Origin: Cordia subcordata
Taxonomy: Eukaryota; Streptophyta; Magnoliopsida; Boraginales; Cordiaceae
DNA length: 64,000 nt
Direction of reading: 5' to 3'
Assembly: GCA_028554755.1 (NCBI GenBank)
Contig: JAPTOF010000001.1
Coordinates: 36,103,501-36,167,500 of the forward strand
The notes below the pieces were generated by a model. That model was given only the letters and a program-made list of their open reading frames with translations, was not told where the DNA came from and did no database searches. Of the stretch, positions 50,151 through 61,360 are shown piece by piece. The first letter of the stretch is position 1. Each line of letters starts with the position of its first letter. Both the position numbers and the translations under genes were made by a program.

Positions 50151-50730
50151 CCTAAGATGATATCAGAGCCTGAAAGCCAAATGGCACATGTTCGATTCTT
50201 ACTATCACCCATTTAATTAAATTGTCTACGATCTTCGATTATAAAAGCATAAATCAAGAATTGCTTTAATTCTGAAAAAAAAATGAAAAATTGTTTTGAA
50301 TTATAACTCAAAGTCCAAGCTCATACAAATTAAGAAACTTGTAGAAAGCAATAAATTATGTTACCAAATTATGAGTTGCCTAAATTATATAGAAGAAATC
50401 TTGAGAAGCAAGTATTTCTTTCTTATAAATAGAAGGTTTTGTAGCTTGTAATTGATGTGCCTTACGAGTGTGTCTTAAGGCCCACTCTATGGAGGGTGTG
50501 GTTGAGAGATCCTAAGACCCTCATATGTGTTTGAGAGAGTGTTTTGATGATGGAGCCACTGTAAGAATCCTGTGTCGGAGGACTTAAACTTTTTTATTCG
50601 TGCAAAAAGTCATTATCGTGTATAAACCGTTATTATTAAATAGTGGATATAGACAGAGGGTCGAACCTCAAAAATATTGCGTATTCTTTGTGTGTGTTTT
50701 TCACGGTACTTTCTCGATTTTTTCAACAAC
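50151..50730 (+). mobile_element. LTR-retrotransposon remnant
   Basis: GATATCAGAGCCTGAAAGCC at 50159-50178 resembles the primer-binding site of plant LTR elements that use initiator tRNA-Met. From about 50290 there is an LTR-like order: TATAAATAGAAGG (50424), then GTGGATATAGACAGAGGGTCGAACCTC and TTCTTTGTGTGTG. No coding region survives and the ends are not defined. This is a fragment call based on general resemblance. Confidence 0.4.
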
Positions 50731-51269
50731 TTGCCTGAACAAGTATGGGTGAAATGCTCAAAACATGCTATAATTTCTGAATAAATGTTAGATACTTAGG
50801 TATACTCTTCTCCATGGTCTATAATGGCACATCCAATCGAGTTAGTCTCGAAAAGCTAAGAGATGCACCTGCATCCGTAAAAAAGCCTTGGCAAAAGGGG
50901 TAAAAATTAATACAAAATTAAATTGTTGAAACTTTATAATTCATAGCTTAGAGGACACCATATACCAAAACATCAAGGAAGTCGGAAAATACAAGCACTG
51001 AGCTCCACCAAAAACAAATAAATGTGCAGTCGACTAACTTAGGAGTGAGTATAATTCAGATACTAATCAATAACCGAATTGGAATCGGAACCAAAACAAT
51101 AATTCAATTATCGGATTAATTCAATTAAATTAGTACCCAATACTCAGTCCTAAACTAACCTACAAATTCTTGATCTTAGGAAACTCACAACGTAGAATAC
51201 TTTAAGAAATTCAGTTCCACAAATAACAACACAAGCACAACATACTAACTAAAGATTTTCATTGACAAC

Positions 51270-51784
51270 ATCAAGTACAAAGATTATGACATTGTACACC
51301 ACAACTTCTTCAATATGCAAAGTCTCCAGCGAGGAACAGCCAGATATAAGGTGACGAAGAGATTCATCGCACTGTACAAATTCGAGATGAATGCTTTTTA
51401 ACGTTTGGGAGATCAATCAAGCTCGGGACACATAGAACCCTAATACCATATAAACAAAGATCCTCCAGTGTCTGACAAGTGAAAAGACTATGTGGAAACT
51501 GAACGCGAACTTTAACTCCCTTGGCAACTGCAATGGCTATTCAACTATTAACATCATGCAGCTCACAATAGTCCACTGTTACAAGAGAAAACTTGTCTAT
51601 GGATTTTCCATTGATGAATAGCATGTTTTTCCGAGAGAAATTTCCACCTTCTTGAGAGCAGGCTTGTGGCGACCGCATCCTTTATTGGAAGAAACGAGAG
51701 AATGTGAGAAAGAACACATTCGGGCAAGTTGCTGATACTGTCAATATCATCAGCAAGCCGTGGTCTTGCAAGCGAGGCCGACAT
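51270..51784 (-). pseudogene. F-box/LRR(-FBD) pseudogene
   Basis: The start MSASLARPRLADDIDSISNL leads into a clear F-box: LPECVLSHILSFLPIKDAVA then TSLLSRRWKFL. After about 60 codons the frame breaks. A second frame continues DKFSLVTVDYCELHDVNS into a TGA where the family has Trp, then VQFPHSLFTCQTLEDLCLYG and VPSLIDLPNVK. A further one-base shift gives IHLEFVQCDESLRHLISGC followed by SSLETLHI. These are the LRR blocks of plant F-box/LRR proteins, normally about 400 residues or more. Two frameshifts, one stop and the loss of several hundred bases between F-box and LRR make it a dead copy. Intact members serve as substrate adaptors of SCF ubiquitin ligases. Confidence 0.85.
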
Positions 51785-51949
51785 GTTATGTTATTCATAA
51801 GGGGATAAAGACGGTTCGAGAATGTAATATGTAATCGGCCTTTAATTTTTTTGACGAGAAAAATGATGGTAGAAGTTATGGGTTTAAATAATTTTGTGTG
51901 GGAAAACCGACAGGGTTTAAGGACTGAAGTACTTATTACTTAAGTTAAG

Positions 51950-52127
51950 TCTTGGATTTAAATCTCGTTAAGTTCTACCTTGTTCTTTATTTTGACATTT
52001 GCATTCTTACCTTTACAAAAGGGCATAATACTCATTGGTCTTGGGTTCAAATCTTATTAAGTCTTACATTTTTCCTTATTTTGACATTTACATTCTTACT
52101 TTTACAAAAGGGTGTAATACTCATCTA
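51950..52127. repeat. Two-copy tandem duplication, about 89-bp unit
   Basis: TCTTGGATTTAAATCTCGTTAAG at the first unit matches TCTTGGGTTCAAATCTTATTAAG 89 bases later. Both units then run TTATTTTGACATTTGCATTC-like and TTTACAAAAGGG-like. Confidence 0.85.
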
Positions 52128-53003
52128 TTTTTTATTTTTGTACCGTTCTTAACTTTTAGACTCAAAATCATTGAAAAATAAGGGTTATATATGTAAATTT
52201 CTAGAAACCTTTTGGTTATTCTTTTGTAATTTTTTTTCTCTTTCTGTAGAATTTTCATTAAATATTATGTGTTAAATCAAATATAATTATAAAATAATAA
52301 GTTGCTAAATACTTTTCTTTTGCTGCAAAGTTTTAAAGGCGGATCATGTCAGCCCTTCGATGCCAAGTAAATTTTGAAACAATTACAGAGCATTCCTTAC
52401 CTGGCTAAATTACTCACCTCTTAATCAATTGAAAATTTTCTTCTTTTTAGTAAACTGAACTTTGTCATAATTAAATTTAAGTTTTGCTGGATTCAAGTTT
52501 GTTTATAACATTCTTCATTACGAGGTTAGCAATGAAATATGAAAAAATCCACATCTTTATAATAAATAACCCGGTTACTTAGTTATCTAATTAATCAAAC
52601 TGAATTACAATTAATTAAAATCTTAAATTTGTAGAAATAATTAATCGAAACCCAAACCAACTACTTTGGTAGTCAAATTTTATTAATAAAAATATTTTAA
52701 TTTGATTATAATTAGTACACGAAATGACTAAATGTAGAATAAGAAGCAAAAGCACACGACAATTTGGATAGTTGAATTTTTAAACAAGCGTAAATAAATT
52801 CTTGAAAGAATTTGGATATAGGTACTAGTAGAAAAATCAAAATGACGTCGTTAGTAATTTCGGTTAATAATTGATAATAATATTATCCGCAACTGAAAAA
52901 ACGAATGTACCTGTTTTTGTTACCCGAGCTTAAACTGAAGAATCAGATAAACGATTCCAAATACTTTTTCAATTTGGTCCAATTTTGATTGTGGCTATTG
53001 TCA
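52128..53003. other. Intergenic spacer
   Basis: AT-rich, no gene supported. Confidence 0.5.
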
Positions 53004-53471
53004 AGGGTGTTTGGATTGGCTTTTTAAAAAGCTACTTAAAGTATCTTTGGCTTTAAGTACTTTTTTTTTTAATATTTGATTTTAAGTAGTTATGTGTTTG
53101 AATAAGAGTTATAGATATAAAAATAAGTATTTATATGTTTGATTAAAGTGGGTTAAAAAGTAATTTATATTATTAAAATAACTACTAAGGACATGATAAT
53201 AGAAATTAAATGGTAAGTATAACATAAAGAATAAAGATATTTTGGTAATAAAGATAAAAAGATAAAGATAAGATAGTAAATGATTTCGTCAAATTTATTT
53301 TTTTAAAGTGTTTAAAGCCATAAAAAGTAGAAACTGAAAGTAGGAAATTTTTTACCTTTTGCTTAAAGTCACTTAAAAAAGTACAATTTTTATTAAAATA
53401 AACACTTTTGTTAGCTTAAATTGAATTTTAAATAAGTTTGACAAGAAAAAAAAAAAAAAACAAACGCCCTC
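53004..53471. mobile_element. MITE-like element, GTTTGGATTGG end
   Basis: The left end GGGTGTTTGGATTGGCTTTT is related to the other TTTGGATTG elements. The right end AAACAAACGCCCTC is its inverted counterpart. Arms rich in AAGTACTTTT and TAAAGTACTTAAAG pair imperfectly. It is twice the length of copies 1-3 (about 470 bp). Target duplication not resolved. Confidence 0.55.
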
Positions 53472-53629
53472 TTAAGGTACGTAGGTTTTTCATTTTAACC
53501 TTTTTGCTTTGAAGGTAGTTCAAGATGCACCATCCGTCGTTGTATCGGGAAGTAGGAGTTGCGATAAAGGAAACTTCTTGCGCCAGTGCAGTCCCTGTGC
53601 AGTACATCTAATGTAGTTAGCTATTAAAA

Positions 53630-54500
53630 GAGTTAAATTCAAATAAGTTCTTAGTTAATATTTTTTTTATTTTAATCCCTATTATTACAAATAATTTATA
53701 TAAGTCCTTAATGTTTATTTATTATAGTCAAATTAGTCCTTACAGTTAGAGTTAAATTCAAATAAATTTCTAATGTTTACATATTTTTTAATTTTAATCC
53801 CTATTGTTTTAAATAATTCATACAAGTCCCCAATGTTTAATTATTAAGGTTAGATTAGTCCCTACAATTAGAATGGACGTTAGTTTTTGACGAAAATGTC
53901 CCAAATGACCTCAAACATAAAAGCAATTGACAATCTTACCCTTTGCATTATAAAACGAAATCCGATTATCTATTTTTTTAAGCAAGAATTCCTAGTAAAA
54001 AAGAAAAAAAGCAGTAAGAATTTAACATTTTGGATGATAGTTATTGCATTCTTTGCATATTTGGATTTATTGTGAACTTTTATAAGATACATTAGACATC
54101 TGATTAAAATTTTTTAATGAAAATTAAGAACTTTTATTGTCTAAAAATTATTCTATAATGAAATTCACAGTATAAAAGTTCAAGGTATTATAATCAACTA
54201 AGAATAAAAAAAAAGAAAATAAAATTACTTCCAATCTTTTTTATTTATTTTTTCTTAAAACAGGGACTAACTTAAATAAGTTTGTAAAATATTGGGGACT
54301 AATATGAATTCTTTTCAAATAATGGGGACTAGTTTGACTAATTTTGTGAAATATTGGGAATAATATAAAATTTTTTTAAATAATAAGGACTAATCTGACT
54401 ACATTTGTGAAACATTAAGGATTAATTTGAACATTTTAAAACAATAGGGACCACTTTGAAAAAATAGAGAAACAATAAGGACTTATTGTGAAATTTACCC
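53630..54500. mobile_element. Mutator-like MITE, 9-bp duplication with one mismatch
   Basis: The left end GAGTTAAATTCAAATAAG and the complement of the right end, GGGTAAATTTCACAATAAG, are inverted partners. Repeats of TTTTAATCCCTATTGTT on the left are mirrored by AACAATAGGGACCA on the right. CTATTAAAA (53621-53629) and TTATTAAAA (54501-54509) flank it and match at 8 of 9 positions. Within the left arm the phrase AAGTCC...TTAATG recurs, so the arm itself is internally repeated. No transposase. Confidence 0.78.
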
Positions 54501-54640
54501 TTATTAAAAATTATATAAAACGTAATACTTTGTCGTAAGACATTGTGTTAGACTAAATAATTAAAAAAAGATAATTTGTATTTACATGCATTTTTAACAA
54601 ATGTATGAATTTTTTACATGTTATTTACTAAATTTGAAAC

Positions 54641-54643
<3 letters not shown>

Positions 54644-54679
<36 letters not shown>

Positions 54680-54680
54680 T
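54644..54680. repeat. (TA)n microsatellite
   Basis: About 36 bases of alternating T and A. Confidence 0.9.
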
Positions 54681-54908
54681 ATCAAATAATTTGTGGTTAA
54701 TGACAGAAGAAAAATGTAAGAAGAAAACAAACATATTTTATTGGAAGTATCACATCTACTGTATGTTTTGAAATATCTTTTTGAATACCACATTTGTACT
54801 TGTCTTTGAAGGACATTGACGGTGTGATAGCTTGAATAACAATTTATTATGGGCCTCGTGTGATAGACAGGATTTGTTAGAATCGAATATAAATTGTAAT
54901 AAAATAAC

Positions 54909-55630
54909 TAATGTAATAATTAAAACATGTAGTGTAAAATCATATATAATTATTGTGTTTAGTTATTAACACTATCAATTGAAAATGTAAGAGATTCAGA
55001 AACGTTGTTAAACATGTAAACAATAAAAGCATTTAAAGTTTTTTTGAATTTTACTTCTAGAGATTTTTTTTTAAAAAAAATTATCATGATTATTTCAATA
55101 CGAATGTTTAGTTTTTTATTTTTTAATACAAATTTCCCACCCCAGTTAAATTCAGGACCTCACACTTGAGGGAGGTAGTTTCGACCCCTTGAACTATTTC
55201 CTAATCCCAAATATTTTTTTACTAAAATAAAAGTTCTTAGAAATTTGTTTCCGTTCAAGTTAATAAAAGTTTAATTGAATGTAAATAGCAATAAAATATC
55301 TAATGTAATAATTTAAATGTGTACTACACAAACTTATATAATTATTTTGCCTATTTATTAACAATATGTTTTAAAATTTTATCAAACATGTAAACTATAA
55401 AAGCACATAAAGTTTTTTTTTTAATTTTGCTTCTTGTCATTTCTTTAAGATTATTAATGATTATTTTAATATAAAGGGTTAGTTTTAATAATAATTCAAA
55501 TATTCTGTACTAAGATAATTTTTTTTTAGAAATTTGTTTCTATTCAAGTTAATAAAAGTTTGATTGAATGTAAATAGCAATAAATATAACTAATACAATA
55601 ATTTAAACATGTAGTGTAAAACCTTGTAAA
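54909..55630. repeat. Degenerate tandem array, three units
   Basis: Units begin with TAATGTAATAATT at 54909 and 55301 and with TAATACAATAATTTAAACATG at 55591, and share AACATGTAAAC(A/T)ATAAAAGCA and CAAGTTAATAAAAGTTTRATTG blocks. The first unit (about 392 bp) is about 100 bp longer than the second (about 290 bp). The extra sequence at roughly 55118-55210 contains GGACCTCACACTTGAGG and TAGTTTCGACC, unlike its surroundings, and is probably an insertion. The third unit is cut short near 55630, where the right half of a TTTGGATTG MITE (ending AACCAATCCAAACGAATCC, near 55700) begins. Confidence 0.65.
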
Positions 55631-55709
55631 ATTTTTATCTTCTCAAAAAAAATACTTTTTCAAAAAAACACATTTCTAAAAACAACCAATCCAAACGAAT
55701 CCTATATGA

Positions 55710-56002
55710 GTCTCTACATACATACATAACTAATATCACCAAATTTTATATTGAGATTAAAATATAATATCAAAAATTTCTTGAATCATTTCCTAAATAT
55801 GACTTTTTAAAGAATTTTTTTTGTTTCATCTATGAGTTTGTTTAGAACGTTCAATTACTCTTTTGTAATTTTTCTCTTTTCCTTTTTTTTTTTGTTTAGT
55901 AAAACTTTTGCCAAATATTATACGCTAAACTAATTATAATTATAAAATAGCAAGTTATTAAATAGTTTTTATTTTTTTGTAATACTCATCATATCATTAT
56001 GT
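55710..56002. other. Spacer before the 1-kb palindrome
   Basis: AT-rich, no gene seen. Confidence 0.5.
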
Positions 56003-56011
56003 TATCTTTTT

Positions 56012-57067
56012 GGACAAATTATTCTAGAGGTCACTAAATTATTTAGCTAATTTTGTTTTGATTATCGAACTATTTTTTATTTCAAAGGACTGTTTATTTT
56101 TCAAAATGGTCTCATTTAACCCATTCCATAATTATGTGAAAACACAAATACTTGAAAATTAAGTGACTTGGTTTTTTTTCTTTTTAGTTTTTAGATAATT
56201 TTCAATACCCTTTTATTTCTATCTCTTTATTCTTTTACTTTTTTCTTCTCTCCTTACTCTTTTTATCTCTTCCTATTTATGCTTGCTTTATTTTCTTGTT
56301 AATAAGATAATAAATTGCAAAAACTTTTTTTTGTCCAAAATTTTTTATTTTAGTTTGGCTAAAAATAAAAAATTATAATAAAATCATTATGATCATGAAA
56401 GGGAACACTCTTGTTATGAGGGGTACACTTTATATGATTTGACCTCTTATTTTAAAAGAAAAACAAAAATAATGGTAATTTTTTATTAAAAAATCAAGCA
56501 CCCCCTCACACAAATATGGCTATGCCACTAACTTTGAGGTATATTTAAAATCAAATATCTTAGTGTTAAAATTATTTATTTTTGATTCGAAATATTTAAT
56601 ATATATTTAATATAAAAATTCCTTTTATAATGAGAGGGCAAATCATATAAATTGCACCCCCTAATGATCGTTGTGAATATATTGTTATTATAATTTTTAG
56701 CTTTTAGCCAAAGTAAAATAAAAAATTTAGAACAAAAACATTATTATCTTACAAAAACAAGAAAGTAAAGCAAGCAAAAATAGAAAAGGAAAAAAGAAAG
56801 AAATGAGAGAACATTAAAAAGATAAAAAAAAATAAAGACATAGAAATGAAAGAAGATTAAAAATTAATTAAAAACTAAAAATGAAGAAGCTTAAGTCACT
56901 TAATTTTTAAGTATTTATGTTTTCACTATAATTTGTTACATTTTTTTAGTGGAACGACTTAAATGAGACCACTTTAAAAAATTGAGAATCCTTTTGAAAC
57001 CAAAAATAACTCAATGGTCAAAATAAGACCAGTTGAATAATTTAATGACCTTTGGAATAATTTACTC
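56012..57067. mobile_element. Mutator-like foldback element, about 1.06 kb, arms near full length
   Basis: The left end GGACAAATTATTCTAGAGG and the complement of the right end, GAGTAAATTATTCCAAAGG, open two arms that pair along most of the element: CTTTATTTTCTTGTTAATAAG on the left against CTTACAAAAACAAGAAAGTAAAG on the right, and GGGGTACACTTTATATGATT against AATCATATAAATTGCACCCC. Only a short centre is unpaired. TATCTTTTT (56003-56011) and TATCTTTCT (57068-57076) flank it, 8 of 9 identical. No transposase. Its transcript would form a long hairpin. Confidence 0.82.
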
Positions 57068-57076
57068 TATCTTTCT

Positions 57077-57463
57077 CTAGAAAGCTTTATCTAGAATTTA
57101 TAGTTATCCAACTTTTATGATTATTCCTTTTTTTTTTTTCGTGTTTCCTTTCATAATATTGATCAATTACTTTGTCAACTTTGTTTTATTTTGATAAAGG
57201 AGATAAATAACATGAAAAATAATTTACCATTTTTTGATTTAGGGAGAAAACAAGACTTTTTAATGACTCTCCTGTAACAACAATTACAAATTCCTTAACC
57301 TACAAGAACTTTACTCTTGCTAACCTCTCACTATGATTACAAAAGCATGCCTTACCTCAAATTGTGATTGAATCGTTCAGTCTATTGAAAAAAAAAACCT
57401 GATTCTTATTGTGTGTCAAACAATGCATGCCAAGATTTTAGCTACACTACACTATCAGGACAA
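57077..57463. other. Flank of the CPN60 pseudogene
   Basis: AT-rich, no gene seen. This would correspond to the old 3' untranslated region. Confidence 0.45.
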
Positions 57464-60400
57464 TCAATAGTCCATGCTGCTTGGCATTGTCGGAGTTTCC
57501 TTCTCATCCTTTGAAAGTTTGACCACCACGGCTTCCGTCGTTGTCAACAAAGATGACACATTGTACAAAATGATACAGTCAAGTTTATAGACCTTCTTTA
57601 ACTCTATCACTGTAAAATGCAAAGCGAAAATCTATTGATGCTTAAGCTCACCTGGTAGCATGAACTAAAGCTGTTCTTGTTACTTTCAGTGGGTCAATAA
57701 TTCCTGCTTTTACCATGTACACATATTCGCCTGTAAGAGGAAAACAAAGAGCTTGAGCATTCAAACACATCCCTCTCCACTTTCTAAAAAATAAATGAGT
57801 CAAGAAATTACAAAATAAACCTTTTGTCGCATCATATCCAAGCTCAGAGTTATCCTGCTCCAATACCTTGCCTATGGTAACAGCACCATCTACTCCAGCA
57901 TTGAAGACAATTGTATAAATGGGTGTGTCTGTAGTTAGAAAATTGAAAAGGTTCAGCTAGGAGATAGGAGTCTCATTAAAACTTAGATATCTAATTGAAG
58001 TTGATAAAAACTCCTAGAATCAGACTTAAAGTGTATAGTAGTTACAGCTCATCATTTCATGCCACAAAATAGGGATATAAAGATTATCAAACCTATAGCT
58101 AGATGAATTGCATACCTTCAATGCATTTTGGATAATCTGAACACCTTTTGATCAAAGTTGGTTGTTGGCAACTTATCTAGTTCCTTTGATGCATAGAGAA
58201 GGGCAACACCACCGCTTGTATTGACATAATTATTTTGTTGTTTACTTGTACAGTTTGAGATTAGCACTGACGTGTGGATAAAGATATGTTAACATATACT
58301 TACCAGCAAGAATCCCTTCCTCTACTGTGGCCTTGATGGCATTAAGGGCATCTGTAACTCTGTCTTTCTTCTCACCAACTTCAACTTCACTAGCCTTTCC
58401 AATTTGTAAGAAAATGCAGTCACTACTATCAAGCATGCGACTTCAATCAATCAAGCAAAATTAATGATAAGTTGTTTCTTAGTCATGGAATATATAGGAC
58501 AGTTTCACCGGACAACAACAACTGCATACCTTTAAAACAAGCACATCACCAGAAAGCTTGGCCAATCTCTCTTGCAACTTCTCCTTGTCATAATCAAAGG
58601 TGCTCAATTCAATTGTTGACCTAATCTGCAAAATACAAAGAACATAAATTCGAAATAAGTTAAAGCAGGAAATCTGTCATAAAATTCAAAATAATAATCC
58701 AAAATGGACAATACATAGATCACTACTTCATATGAGAGTCATAACAAGTACAAGCAGACATAATACAAACATGTTCACATCTTTCCTTTATTGACTTCTT
58801 GTCACCAACACCATCAAGAATAATTGTGTTGTCTTTAGATATTGTGACTTGGAAAAAAATCATGCATCAACAATTAGTGAAAGGCAACCAGGAAAAAACA
58901 AAAATGTATCACCCCTTCAAATGCAAAGCTAAATATGCAGCAATTGAAGTTGCAAACTTCATCTCTTCAAGTCTCACAAGTCATCTTGAAGAAAGAAAGC
59001 CTCAAATAAGGGCATAAAGTGATGCATGCTCACCTTTTTGCATGAGCCCAACATATTAAATTCCAAGTCAACAATATTTAATCCAAGTTCTTCAGTTATT
59101 ATTTACATTATAGGACATAAAGAAACATGATTGGTTATGTATGATGGTTTTTAGTATATTTACATCTAGCACATGAATTGGGCAAACTGACTCACTTGGC
59201 CTCCTGTTAGAATTGCAAAATCTTGGAGACCAACTTTGCTGTTTTCACCAAATCCAAGAGCCTTTATGGCGTAAACCTTCATAAAAAAAATTATTAGTAT
59301 AAGGAATCAAATATGAAGCTCAAAGTAAATAATATACAACAACCAAATTGAATAAGTGAGAATGAGTAAATGAAAACTATTGTTTCATAAAATAACAAAC
59401 AGCAGAGTAGGGTAAGCATTGTCTAAAGCAATAGCGACCATACCTTAGTTCCAGCACAAAGTTTGTTCAAAATAAGAGTTGCGAGAGCTTCACTTTCCAC
59501 ATCTTCAGCTACAATCAGTAACAATTGTTGTCTTTGGAAAGAATACAGTAATGCTGAGTATATGAGTAAGTTATGGAGATAGTTTCATTACTTTATATGA
59601 AAGCCAAAGAAAATGAAAGAGAAATAATAACTAAGAAGTTACCTTCAAAGCCATTTCTAGCACTCTAACAATGGCATTGATACTTGAAATTTTCTTTTTG
59701 TGTAATAAAATAAGGGGTTCATCAAACTCCCACAATTAATTGGTGAACTTTTACACCCATGATTGGGAACATGCTTAAGAGCAATGTACCATAATCTGCT
59801 CAATCCTACAATTATGTACTCAAACAACTTTGCCAGCAGTTAAAAAGTTAACTTACATATTTCTGGTTTTTCTGGTTTGTGATGAAATATGGGGATATGT
59901 AACCCCCACGCAACTTCATCCCCTTAACAACTTCCAACTCATTGTCCAGCGTCTTTCCATCCTAAAATTTACCAGATAAGTTAGGGCAACAGCTTGGGTC
60001 ATACAAACAAGTAGCAATGTCTTTTCGTAGATTATATAATCTATGTAGCCTTAGCAATAAGAAAAAGGTGCATATCCATAATGTCATAACTAGCTAGAAC
60101 AATATAACCAAATATAACTAACACATTAGAGCTTTAGGGGAAAACAATAAAAAATTAGAGAAAGAGAAGGTTCAAATTTCAAGAGAAGTATGACTAGACT
60201 TATCATATCAAATTAACATGCATAAAATCCAAAAAAGGTAATACAATCTTTATCCCTAGCAAATTTCTATACATTTTTTCTCACATTCCAAAAATTGCTT
60301 TCTGCAGTGCTATGCTTAATCTTAAATGACTGAATATCATCTTTGCTCTATAACCAACCAAGCCAACAGAGACAAATATTACTTACTTGAAATGTGATGA

Positions 60401-61329
60401 CTCCTTTGCCAACTTTCTCCATAGCTTTTGCCATTAGCTCGCCAATTTCTCTTTGACCATTTCCAGTGATTGTTCTGACCTATACAAGGATAATGTTTAA
60501 CATCTTAAGCTAATTAAAGAAAGAGGAAGGGGGAGTACATGAACATATCATTTATCTTCTCAGTAATAGAAAGTTAACGTCTTCCCATGTCTAGTTTGTG
60601 AATTCAATAGTTTCATGATATGTAAAGCAGAAGCACCCAACACCACACTTAAGGACTTTTAGGGAAAAAATGAAGGAAATAACTCATTGACCAAAGAAAT
60701 ATTCTATTTAATGAATCAAGTATGACAAATACAAACCTGGGCTATTTCTTTAGATGTGATAATCATCCGTGTTGTACTCTTTAAGTTTGTTGCACTGCAT
60801 CAACGGCCATAGTTATACCACGTCTAAGGTCCATTGCATTCATTCCAGCAACCATTGACTTGGAACCTTCAGTGAATATTACACGAGTAAGGACTATAGC
60901 ACAAGTGGTACCTGGCAAACATAGACAACATTAAGCCATCATCTAACCCAACAAAAAATGGTGCCATGTCCCTTCACAGGAAAAGTAAGAAAGGAAAGGG
61001 AAGAAGCTTTTAGTTCATTTCATGTATTGTGTATGTATGTGTGTGTGTGTGTGTGTATTAAAAAAAGAAGCTAAAACTTACCATCTCCAGCAACATCGTT
61101 AGTATCATTGGCAACTTGTTTTATAAGGCTTGCACCGACATTCATGACTTTGTCCTTAAACTCAGTGCTCTTTGCAACTGTTACACCATCTTTTATCTTT
61201 TTGGGGGGCTCAACTTTGTTCAATCACAACATTTTGAGCTTGCATCAACCATAAAAACAATGACAATAGCCATCAGCCACATGAAACCCACCAATAAGAA
61301 CTATTAAGAGACCAAGAGGAGACATTAAT

Positions 61330-61360
<31 letters not shown>

